Of a DNA stretch of 53,844 bases, positions 46,501 through 53,844 are shown one piece after another (position 1 is the stretch's first letter; each line of letters opens with the position of its first letter). The notes below the pieces were generated by a model. The model made no database searches, was not told the origin of the DNA, and saw only the letters and a list, made by a program, of their open reading frames with translations. This DNA comes from Elysia marginata (Eukaryota; Mollusca; Gastropoda; Plakobranchidae): assembly GCA_019649035.1 (NCBI GenBank), contig BMAT01005504.1, positions 510,169 to 564,012 of the forward strand. The letters run 5' to 3'. The translations under genes and the position numbers were made by a program.

Positions 46501-47933
46501 CCAACCTGAAGTTAGAGTTAGCCAGTGCATCTGCATGACCCAAGGTGATTTGTGCATCTCTTTTGTCTCACCGTCCACCTCTTCCACTGAAGCTAAGAGA
46601 CATTCCACAAGCCTCCTCTCACCCTCCATCCACATGACACAGTCAACAAGTGCACCAGCCTGGCCACACACGGGCACAGCAGTGTTAAACAAAACCTGGA
46701 AAACCAAAATTAAAGGGTAAAAGAAAATAACTTTGGTACATATAAACTGCACATAAAAATTTTTTACTGTTAAATTCTCTTTAAAAAAATATTCCTGATG
46801 TTTTTTTTTTGCAAAGGAAGTGTGTAAATATTCCTTACAATAGCTTTCAAAAAGATTTTAAGAAATGATGGCAGGTAATAAAAAAAATTATATTTAGATG
46901 CTTGTAGGTGAATAAAATTAACACACAATCAAACCCAAAACCATCCAATTTATATTAATTATTATGATCTGATCAAGTCCTCAAGATAATTTATCTTTTA
47001 AAATGAACCTCTACAAATCAACAACAGTCAGGACAGAACAGTATGATAAAATGGTTCTGACTTGAAAATCTTTCTACTTGTAGAAATTAAGGGCTATATA
47101 AAAACATCGCAAAGAACATCTTTTTCTGTATATTTTTATATAATATTATTTTTCATAGACACACAACAAGATAACATTTAAGTTTGTGGATCAAGAAATA
47201 ATCCAAACCTTCCACTTTGAAGATCCACTCCTGTCTCCAGTATCTATCAAGTAAAACTGGTCAGAACCATTACAAACTGCAGCAAGATCTTTGCTTGGGA
47301 ATCCCAAAGATACATTAAAACGTGTAGGTTTAATGCGTAAATCAGCCGCATCTGGTACAATTAGTAAAGAATCTTGCACTTGAGGTTTACCAGTCTGTGA
47401 ACAACACAAAAGTCTTTTTACTTTTCAGGTATATGAAAATCTTGCCTTGATAATCCAAAAAGAAAAAAAATATCTAAAGAATGTTTTCTTTTATTATAGG
47501 GCACATCAGAGATTTATTTCTGTAGCCTTGGGTAATGATGATAATCCAAATCTTAAAATTCTGGGCAAAAAATGTTTTAGAGTCAAAAGGAAAAAAAAAT
47601 ACAGCTCAGCTGAAATCACTTCCAATTTTAGGTCTCAATACATAAAGTGAAATATACCTAGCCTATGAAGCACAAAGTCCTTTGAGGTCAATGATTCTGA
47701 GTTTGAGTAAAAAAATATAACTAAAACTGAAAAGCATTAGAATGCTTTTGCAAGCTATCTTTAATAAAATATTGCTCTCACTTTTCCAATCCTGACTCTT
47801 CCTACATTCCAGTGCCTGTCGCAAAAGTAGACAGAATCATTGTTCCAAGGATCTGTAATGAGGTGGTTATGGAGTCCAAATAGCTTGGCATGATGGGAAG
47901 AAAATGTTTCTGAAGGCTTTGCTTGATCTATGC
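40431..47933 (-). CDS. NUDCD1: NudC domain-containing protein 1 (first ~50 residues not found)
   Basis: A CS/p23-fold co-chaperone-like protein with beta-propeller-like flanks (known family). Ten exons join in frame: 47933-47782, 47394-47209, 46695-46506, 45084-44902, 44444-44225, 43770-43629, 43467-43342, 41646-41520, 41330-41131, 40571-40431 (TAA ends at 40431). They give 554 residues against about 583 in human. The CS domain spans visible residues about 243-328 (PLYTWSQTASDLTIQLTLPD to CMWPSALVGD). C-terminal landmarks: LAHLTSEDWNPNPDKGDKP, CLRHDVDGFLWQ, RRFCTCAPD, YLYRQNVSVL, VAKQQVLALD. The visible start is in phase inside the N-terminal region; the ATG exon was not found up to 53844. 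Two piggyBac-type elements sit in its introns. Confidence 0.95.
41131..41330 (-). CDS. NUDCD1: NUDCD1 exon
   Basis: 200 nt, acceptor ACCAG, donor GTAAAG. Encodes CPWKHLGVLNAFGYVLASK, RRFCTCAPD, HIYLYRQNVSVLSPVRNRKT. Confidence 0.94.
41520..41646 (-). CDS. NUDCD1: NUDCD1 exon
   Basis: 127 nt, acceptor TTCAG, donor GTGAGA. Encodes NNQYLFSVC and AICLRHDVDGFLWQ. Confidence 0.94.
41647..42126. other. NUDCD1 intron (part)
   Basis: AT-rich with a C-run at about 42069-42090 (interrupted by one A). No other feature. Confidence 0.5.
42131..42843 (+). mobile_element. piggyBac-type element, internally deleted (element 1)
   Basis: 713 bp bounded by TTAA on both sides (42127-42130 and 42844-42847). Ends CCTTTTGAACCCGTATGCCC and (inverse) TCCTTTGAACACTGG. 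A subterminal GCCCGGTTAACCGGGC palindrome is echoed by GCCCGCTTAACCGGGC. The TTAA target and CC(T/C)TTTGAAC ends are piggyBac-family features. It encodes only the start of a transposase. Lies in a NUDCD1 intron, opposite to the gene. Confidence 0.85.
42369..42695 (+). pseudogene. piggyBac transposase N-terminal remnant
   Basis: 108 codons from ATG 42369 to stop. An early basic/Ser part (MKRSMEPGSSGAKQPRISAV) is followed by an acidic stretch (FDEELELDDFNYPDSDPESV), the usual N-terminus of piggyBac-like transposases. The RNase H-like catalytic domain is absent. A GTAAGC donor-like site at 42679 precedes the stop, so the ORF may once have spliced onward. Confidence 0.7.
43342..43467 (-). CDS. 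NUDCD1: NUDCD1 exon
   Basis: 126 nt, phase 0. Encodes NPNPDKGDKPFNSQMLEDCD to RVDGETHSVSHK. Confidence 0.94.
43629..43770 (-). CDS. NUDCD1: NUDCD1 exon (CS domain end)
   Basis: 142 nt. The acceptor is the CACAG before 43770, not the TTGCAG before 43751, because only the longer form restores LEIFLQKVEDCMWP in frame with the split codon AG|G. Donor GTAGGT. Confidence 0.9.
44225..44444 (-). CDS. NUDCD1: NUDCD1 exon (CS domain)
   Basis: 220 nt, acceptor CTCAG, donor GTTGTT. Encodes the CS core: PLYTWSQTASDLTIQLTLPD, NLSVDISGSRLELQV, ARVEVDACTWTLDGR. Confidence 0.94.
44902..45084 (-). CDS. NUDCD1: NUDCD1 exon
   Basis: 183 nt, acceptor TTCAG, donor GTAAGT. Encodes DGVQWNLERTRRLEGSRPFE through AIHIVGPDVYKIVEDSL and an acidic linker ETGEGNESEG just before the CS domain. 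Confidence 0.9.
45234..45896 (-). mobile_element. piggyBac-type element, internally deleted (element 2)
   Basis: 663 bp between TTAA sites at 45230-45233 and 45897-45900. Ends CTCATTCCCT and (inverse) CTGATTCCCT. On the minus strand a short frame at about 45480-45575 reads LEGEFSLDEESVSDLELDED, the acidic N-terminal style of piggyBac transposases. Different family from element 1. Located in the NUDCD1 intron between exons 45084-44902 and 46695-46506. Confidence 0.75.
45901..46505. other. NUDCD1 intron (right part)
   Basis: Nothing recognised. Confidence 0.5.
46506..46695 (-). CDS. NUDCD1: NUDCD1 exon
   Basis: 190 nt, acceptor TCCAG, donor GTTGGT. Encodes VLFNTAVPVCGQAGALVDCV to HWLTLTS. Confidence 0.9.
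46696..47208. other. NUDCD1 intron
   Basis: 513 bp AT-rich intron; nothing recognised. Confidence 0.5.
47209..47394 (-). CDS. NUDCD1: NUDCD1 exon
   Basis: 186 nt, phase 0, acceptor CACAG, donor GTTTGG. Encodes TGKPQVQDSLLIVPDAADLR to FYLIDTGDRSGSSKWK, equivalent to the human region ending in GTGERG...KWE. Confidence 0.92.
47782..47933 (-). CDS. NUDCD1: NUDCD1 exon (first visible)
   Basis: 152 nt, acceptor CTCAG, donor GTGAGA. Encodes HHAKLFGLHNHLITDPWNND and VYFCDRHWNVGRVRIGK, the conserved segment after residue ~50. Confidence 0.9.
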
Positions 47934-48049
47934 CTGAGAAATAGAAATTTCTTTGATAATAAAAACTCTACAACTTGCTTAAAAACAATGGACGATAGGA
48001 TCAGGGAGAAAGCCTAAGCTCATAAGTGAAATCACAGCCACTATATGTC

Positions 48050-48162
48050 TTGCAACCAGTCCAAATGAGTCTTAAGTCGAAATTGGAAGGTAGTCAGATA
48101 TATTGGTATCACAGTAAAGCTTATTTTCTCTACTTTCAAGTAAAACAAAAAGAAAAGCTCTT
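48050..48162 (+). repeat. Dispersed repeat, copy 2
   Basis: TTGCAACCAGTCCAAATGAG through TAGTCAGATAT to AAGAAAAGCTC; matches 23044-23155 in the same orientation. Confidence 0.75.
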
Positions 48163-49589
48163 TTGTATCAAGTTATAACCATTTGAAGTCGACAGGGTTA
48201 GAACTTATAAAATTTCAGAAAGGGGAGAAAATTGCATTCAAAGTTTAGACAGCTATAGATACATGTGTAGAGGCCTAAGCAACCATACCAGTTAAAATTA
48301 AACACATAAAACATGAATATCAAAATGAATAAGTTGTTGAAAACTGTTTAGAAATGGTTTTACTTCCAATATCTGAAAGAAAAAAAATTGACTTATGACC
48401 ACCCACTTAACTTTGAAAGCCTATATCTCAAAACTAGGCCTTCCCACTTATGAGTCATTTGGACATAATGCAAGACATATTACCTTTAGTGTGAGGAAAT
48501 TACAGTGCGGTAAGTCAATATAGTGGCTCTGAGCTTCAATTTTCAAAGCCTAGTTTTGACTTGCAATTGCCTCTTACTTCCCTTTTTATACAAGATAGGT
48601 CTAGACTGTGAATGTGACAGTTCATAACTGTAAGCCAACCTAGCAAAATTTCTAGACAATATGCCTACAGTGTAATTATCCTGCAACGCAACAATGCTTG
48701 CCTGGCTTCACAGACCAAGTGAGAGAGAAAGAGAGGACTTGCACACCTGATGTTTGTGTTAACATAAAAAAGTGAGATGCAAGTTTTCACAAACATAGTT
48801 CTAGTGACAGTGTTAATTTTAAAATAATAATTTAGCCCTACCGCAATAAGGCACTAAACAATTTTGTTTCAGTTTAGTCATAGTTTATAAATCAAATGTT
48901 TTATGGAAAAGAAGAACAAGACAACCAAACAAAATTTCAGATTTTTTTAGGTTCAGCCATTTTTGGTTTAGGGGTGATTTTTTATTTGTTCCCACCCCAA
49001 TACTTTATCATGAAATTGGGGGCATTGATTTAAGGGGCTACCACTAAATGGAGATTCTATTTATAATTTTTTTAGGCTGGCAAATAATTAAAAGCACTAG
49101 ATCAGGATTTTAGAATAAATCTAGTTGGTTGGGAGCACTTGCGCAACTCAAAGATAGCAAGGTTGTAAAAGTATCAAATATTTTGAGTTCTAAGAGTAAA
49201 GACTGTCAGGTATTATGAGCTTCAGAAAATAACAAATGAAAAAAGCATTGGTTTAGGTATGGTCCACTGTAATTATCATCTCCATAGCCTTGTGAAACTT
49301 TGGTTTTTCAAACCACTGAATATAACACTGAAATCCTGGTCTCCCTATCCGCGTCTAAAAGTAAAAAGACCAGAAGCCTCAGTCAATAGATCTAGATCTA
49401 GTCTACAGGCCCATAAAAACAGTAATATTGGGGTAACGTAACCATGTTCCTTTTAGGAGACCATCTAGAGAACTTTTGATGCATAATTTTGCACAATAGT
49501 AGGGTATAGGTCAGAACCATTGCATTCTACCCTGGAGTGGACACCATGACTACGTCTTTGAGTACGAGTAATACAGTATGAAAGTGGAT

Positions 49590-49648
49590 AGGTGGACTCC
49601 GGGGTCCACCTAAACAAAATCAAGCGTTTAGGATAGGTGGACCCCGGA
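49590..49648. repeat. Near-palindrome with a third arm
   Basis: A 22-base near-palindrome at 49590-49611 (AGGTGGACTCC / GGGGTCCACCT) is followed 20 bases later by a third arm, AGGTGGACCCCGGA. Confidence 0.7.
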
Positions 49649-50215
49649 CTAATGAAAAGCTAGATCTAATTCTAAGTTCTAACAATAGCAACATTGTCAT
49701 ATGGGCTTGGTGAAGAAGAAGTCACAACCTTTCTAGTTTCACTTTAGCCATAGATCTATCTTTGTCAGTCTGTGCACATGTTCTATTCTTGTGAGATCCT
49801 GATAATCATTGATCTGTTATTTAAATTTTCAGCTGTGCTTATTTTATTTTCAAATTTAGAGTTCTCTTATGATTTATTGTAGACTAATTCTAAATCTTGC
49901 TATATATTCAAGTTCTGCCTGAAATCTGATCTACATTATATCAGCGATCTTCCATTGTAACAGGCCTATTCTCCTTTTAGAAGCATGGCTTCCCAAGACT
50001 GGCAAGATGGAGACATTGTCACGGGCTTAAAAAAAAACAAAGAACAAAATAACATGCATTTAAAAAAAAACGCATGGCACAATATGATTACAGCTACCGT
50101 TATCCAGATAATATTTGCCTGTTTTCTATAGCATTAAATAACAATTTTAAGTGCAAGAAGAAAAATTAACTTCTGTGTCTTATGTTTACATCGACAAAAA
50201 AACAAAACAAAACGC

Positions 50216-50331
50216 AACTTAGCAATCTTCCCCCACTAGAATTAGTATTTATAAATTTGTTGGGGTTTACTATGCGGAACTTAGCAATCTTCCCCCACTA
50301 GAATTAGTATAAATTTGTTTGGGTTTACTAG
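50216..50331 (+). repeat. 62-bp tandem duplication
   Basis: Units start at 50216 and 50278, both AACTTAGCAATCTTCCCCCA then CTAGAATTAGTAT. The second unit lacks an internal TTAT-like block, so the copies have begun to diverge. Confidence 0.9.
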
Positions 50332-50540
50332 ATGCATTCGGTTTATAGAAAATTTTATTAAAATTCAATTTTTGTATTTATGTGCTATTAAAAACAGCTT
50401 ATCAATCTACTGCTAAAAAGCTACTCATTTTTGTCATGATGCACGTTTAAAAACCGACTTGTCTTATTATCACATATGTTTAGCAATAAAGTGCAATTCC
50501 GGTTCCAGCAAATGCTGAAAAGTTTTCTCATCTAGATCCT

Positions 50541-50900
50541 AATGAAACCATTAAAATTTTACTGTCATGCCTTAATCTCTTCCGGAAGATTTACATCTTA
50601 CAGTTACATATGATAATGCTTAAAAACTAAAACCCATTATTTTGTCATATACTTCCTTTTTCTTGTCTATTAATCATTTACTAGTACACATTAACTTGAT
50701 TAATTTGGAATTCCTGTTGACCTTGTAAGCCAAGCATGTGATGCTTTTTGAGCCTGCAATAACGGGGCTGGTTGGACTCATGCAGATGAAATCTGTACAG
50801 CCCCTTAGTAAAGATGAGGTTTTCTTTTACATACGATTCGCTGTGTACCACGAAATGCTATCAAACCTGTTTGAACGTGAAATTGAGCCATATCAGATAT
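50541..50900 (+). repeat. 0.36-kb dispersed repeat, copy 2
   Basis: AATGAAACCATTAAAATTTT to GTTTGAACGTGAAATTGAGC; inverse of 32240-32598. Downstream AATAAAATTTAAAAAGCAGC and a T-run (about 50989-51018) are not shared. Confidence 0.8.
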
Positions 50901-53844
50901 TATATTATATTTTTGGATACAGTGTGGTGTTTTTTTTGTCTCCCTTGGTGCAATGTCAAAAATTCATTTTGTCACTTTGTTGCGTCAATAAAATTTAAAA
51001 AGCAGCTTTTTTTTTTCATCCTCCTAAAAAAATGGTGTGCCTTGTTAAATTTATGTTTAAAACAGTGTATGAAAGGTTATTGAATGCCTTGATGCAATTA
51101 TTTTATATGAAAACAGTCAAATGGGTGTTTCACAATTACACAGATTTATAAAACTGTGATCTGTAACAAAGAACATGAAGGGATGGGGTTTCCATCAAAT
51201 TCCTTAGAATGCTATGTTCAGTTCAAAACAGCAGAAGCTATAGGCAGGTTCTACAAAAATGGTCAATCACATATCCCAAAATTACTAAAATTTCAAACAA
51301 GGTGAATCATGTCTTATTATACATCATAGGAAAGGGGATGACTTCAGGATTACAAAAATGATATTAGTTTAAGCTACAGACCTCCTGATTTTTACATAAG
51401 TGTACCTGAAGTGATCTCAGGTTTGATATATACTGCCTGAAATTCATTCATATTGTATATGGAGGTTTGTAAAGGCCTTGAGAGAAAAAAAATTCATGAA
51501 TATGATAATAAAAAATAGCAATAAGGCTTTCAATAAGGAGAAAATTGTGCAAATGGCAAACGACTTGTGTACATTTCACCACAAAATAAACAATACATGC
51601 CCCAAAAAGTTCCAAAAAATATTGCAAAGCAAAATTATTCAATTTGAAAATAAAGAAATGAGACTTCAGTTTATTACATAGGTAAAGGGTTAGCCTAAAA
51701 TAAAGTGCTTCAAATTAATGATGTACACAATAAGATAATATTTTTGAGGGTCGTCGAGCTTAGACTCGACATCAGTGTTGAGGTGCTCTATTGACTCGTC
51801 AGATGCAACAGGTAAAACTCACACCACACCAGGTTAGCTGTTTGCTTCTGGTTTCTTTTTCTACTTAATACAGCTAGATCTAATTTTTATTTCTCTAGCA
51901 TCACTTGCAGCACAGGTAAAGAAAGAAAATTTGGAATTTTTATAAGGATCCACTGTTTTCAGTGTGCCATGTATGAATATGATTTATGCATACCTTTTTG
52001 TCTGTTTAAAACCCTTTGAACTATCAATCAATTGATTGATAAACCTGCCTCAAGATGCTCTTCTTTAGTTATTATTAATCATAAGTAGAGATGTCTTGTG
52101 TCCATGGTAAATGAGTCAGATGTTCCTAATATAACCTTCAAAGGTGTTGCTGTTGTGTACAAGACTTCATTAGCTTTCAAACCTGAGAATTTTCATAAAC
52201 TTATTGACATTTTGTGGAAATATTAAAACTTTTGTTGGTTTAAAATAAAAAAAGAAGAAAATTAGATATTTCGATGTTTTCTCAAAAGAGGAATTTCGGT
52301 TCCTACCTCCAGCTCACTCGCCCTGGACGCAAGAAATTTATAGCCCCCCCCCCCTCCCCCAAACTCTTACTTGGCAATATATATAAATCTTCTTGCTGAC
52401 AGAAAATGGGATGTATACCCCAGAGCAATTAAGCATCTTTAAATTTATGTGGTTCATACTCTTTCCACTTCCAGTAGTTTTTGAGCTTATTATGAACTCT
52501 GAAGACATCTAGTCTATTAACGCATTGAGATACTGCAGTGGTTATGGAACTGTAAAATGTAAAACATTTTTACGCATTTTCAATATAATTAGAAAGTGGT
52601 TACTACGCCTAAAATTAAACTTTTTAAAATGTTATAACAGTTCATAAATATGTTGGCCTAAAATATGATAGTTCCTACAATAAAATTCGGCCGGTTAGAT
52701 CGTTAAGACGCATCAGCTGACAATGTTTACATCAAGTCTTTCCGACGAGTGGTGTTCGCCGAACGGGTCTTTCCGATTAAACGTCGACCTACATGCAAGT
52801 CAAAGATGAATATTTCCAGTAAACATCGTTCGGCATCCAGTCCTTCGGATAATGCGATGTTCGGTATTGATTGCTCTATTCTCAATTTATAACTGATCCC
52901 TAGTGCTTATGGTACAAATAAATAAATTTTCTTTGTTCACACCTTTCAAAATAAGCCCAAATTTGGCCAATAGCGGGTTATTACTGTGCAAAGTGGGAAA
53001 AAAAACGCAAATCCCACCTACATCCCGCGCCTATTCTTAGATCAACAAAGAATGTCGACATCAAACGCCGTCAGAAAGACACATTGATATCGTTCAAAAC
53101 ACACTTCTTTCGAAGTCAATCCGGAATCCTCACTTCTCCACTTTTCTCGCAGAAATGAAGGTACTAGCCTGTGCTGAAACTATGCAAAGGCCGAGATTGA
53201 CACACAACACACCAACGATGTGTGTCTTTCGCAGTTTCGGTCCGCGCCGATCGTCGTATATTGTCGGAAAGACAAGCGTTGGGCGCGATGTTTTACTCTC
53301 AAAATCTATGAAATAACTGTTCAATTGCCCCAAAATTTGCTATGTGGGCAGCGCAGAAGTTTTAGTTTTGTTCTGAATTGTCAAATTATTGAAAGAAGGT
53401 GCGAGGGTGTCTCAATGGGTTAGATCTAAATATATGAGAAATCGGAAGGAAACGTCCACCTAAAAAAGGGGTATTAGATCAATGCTCAGCACCGGCAGTG
53501 CGTGTTTTGGAACGAAAAGGATGGTACATTTCCGAAAATAAGCTTCTTCTGAGTCCAATAAGACAAAATTAACGTGCTTTTCAATTCATGTTTTTTCATA
53601 TCTGTCATTGTCAAACTCAAAGCTAAATACTTTCATTAATGTTGTAAAAATCGGGAAACGGAGTTTTTCTGAAAAACGAAGTTCTGCCTAGTGCCTTATA
53701 AGAAAATTTGTTAAAAATTACCAAACCGACAAACAAGGGTTTTTTTGACTGGTTTTATTTGTTTATTAAGTCAACATACAAATTACAATAGAAACAAGAA
53801 GCAAAACAATGTAACAGCATAGGCTGTCTTTATTCCCATCCCCG
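50901..53844. other. Right-edge region
   Basis: No gene recognised. Includes a C-run at 52344-52358 and a CpG-richer stretch at about 52670-53470, where AGTCTTTCCGAC (52735) recurs in inverse as GTCGGAAAGAC (53264). That stretch could be promoter-proximal DNA of NUDCD1 or another repeat; neither can be shown here. Confidence 0.35.

Larger units (their letters stand above)
47934..50215. other. NUDCD1 5' intron/flank
   Basis: Holds the second copy of a dispersed repeat (48050-48162), AGATCTAG words near 49386, and a 22-bp near-palindrome at 49590-49611. The upstream NUDCD1 exon was searched for (FEGYKL-like coding) and not found. Confidence 0.4.

Noticed and set aside
50738-51083. Two overlapping plus-strand frames of 86-89 codons
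   Set aside because: The inverse copy of this repeat at 32240-32598 does not keep either frame, so coding is unlikely.
51448-51681. Opposing 64- and 67-codon frames
   Set aside because: Short AT-rich frames with no recognisable content, overlapping on opposite strands.
52090-52150. Minus-strand FEGY reading as the NUDCD1 first exon
   Set aside because: A stop follows within a few codons, there is no donor in frame and the flanking residues do not fit NUDCD1.

Overview
The window is animal nuclear DNA. Every recognisable host gene is split into short exons of 60-220 nt with GT-AG borders, and the rest is AT-rich and full of transposon remains. The host proteins are metazoan. Frequent TCTAGATCTAGA/AGATCT strings, TAGGCCTAC words and a tRNA-derived SINE fit a mollusc, perhaps a heterobranch gastropod. 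That placement is an inference from repeat flavour, not a demonstrated assignment.

Three host genes can be read exon by exon. (1) Minus strand, 10095 to beyond base 1: the N-terminal two-thirds (314 residues) of a family X DNA polymerase of the Pol mu/TdT branch, with BRCT, linker, 8-kDa, fingers and start of palm; the catalytic part lies off the left edge. (2) Plus strand, 21181-31732: NDUFV2, the 24-kDa [2Fe-2S] subunit of mitochondrial complex I. Eight exons give 201 residues to the stop, and only the first exon (start of the import presequence) was not found. (3) Minus strand, 47933-40431: NUDCD1, ten exons and 554 residues to the stop, lacking roughly the first 50 residues. NDUFV2 and NUDCD1 are tail to tail. 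The polymerase start faces away from NDUFV2. The genes share no pathway, so this is ordinary metazoan gene order, not an operon.

Mobile and repeated DNA fills the introns and spacers. 0-10 kb: a hairpin element, a SINE, and a decayed non-LTR retrotransposon (restriction-like-endonuclease type) antisense in a polymerase intron. 10-20 kb: a LINE 3' tail, a decayed YADD reverse transcriptase, a second SINE, two sets of inverted repeat arms, and a 1.9-kb terminal-inverted-repeat element carrying nine copies of a GTTGCAANCATTAC-like motif. 20-31 kb: a 0.65-kb MITE interrupted by an assembly gap, a pogo/Tigger-like MITE, a 1.9-kb TA-flanked element with a 0.8-kb MITE nested inside, and a 155-bp MITE. 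32-40 kb: two more copies of the 0.8-kb MITE and an inverted copy of the 0.65-kb MITE. 40-48 kb: two internally deleted piggyBac-type elements with TTAA target sites, both in NUDCD1 introns. 48-54 kb: an inverted copy of a 0.36-kb repeat that also lies just past NDUFV2, a 62-bp tandem duplication, and otherwise unassigned DNA.

No CRISPR array, operon or bacterial-type system is present. The most unusual object is the 18.1-20.0 kb element with its iterated internal motif.
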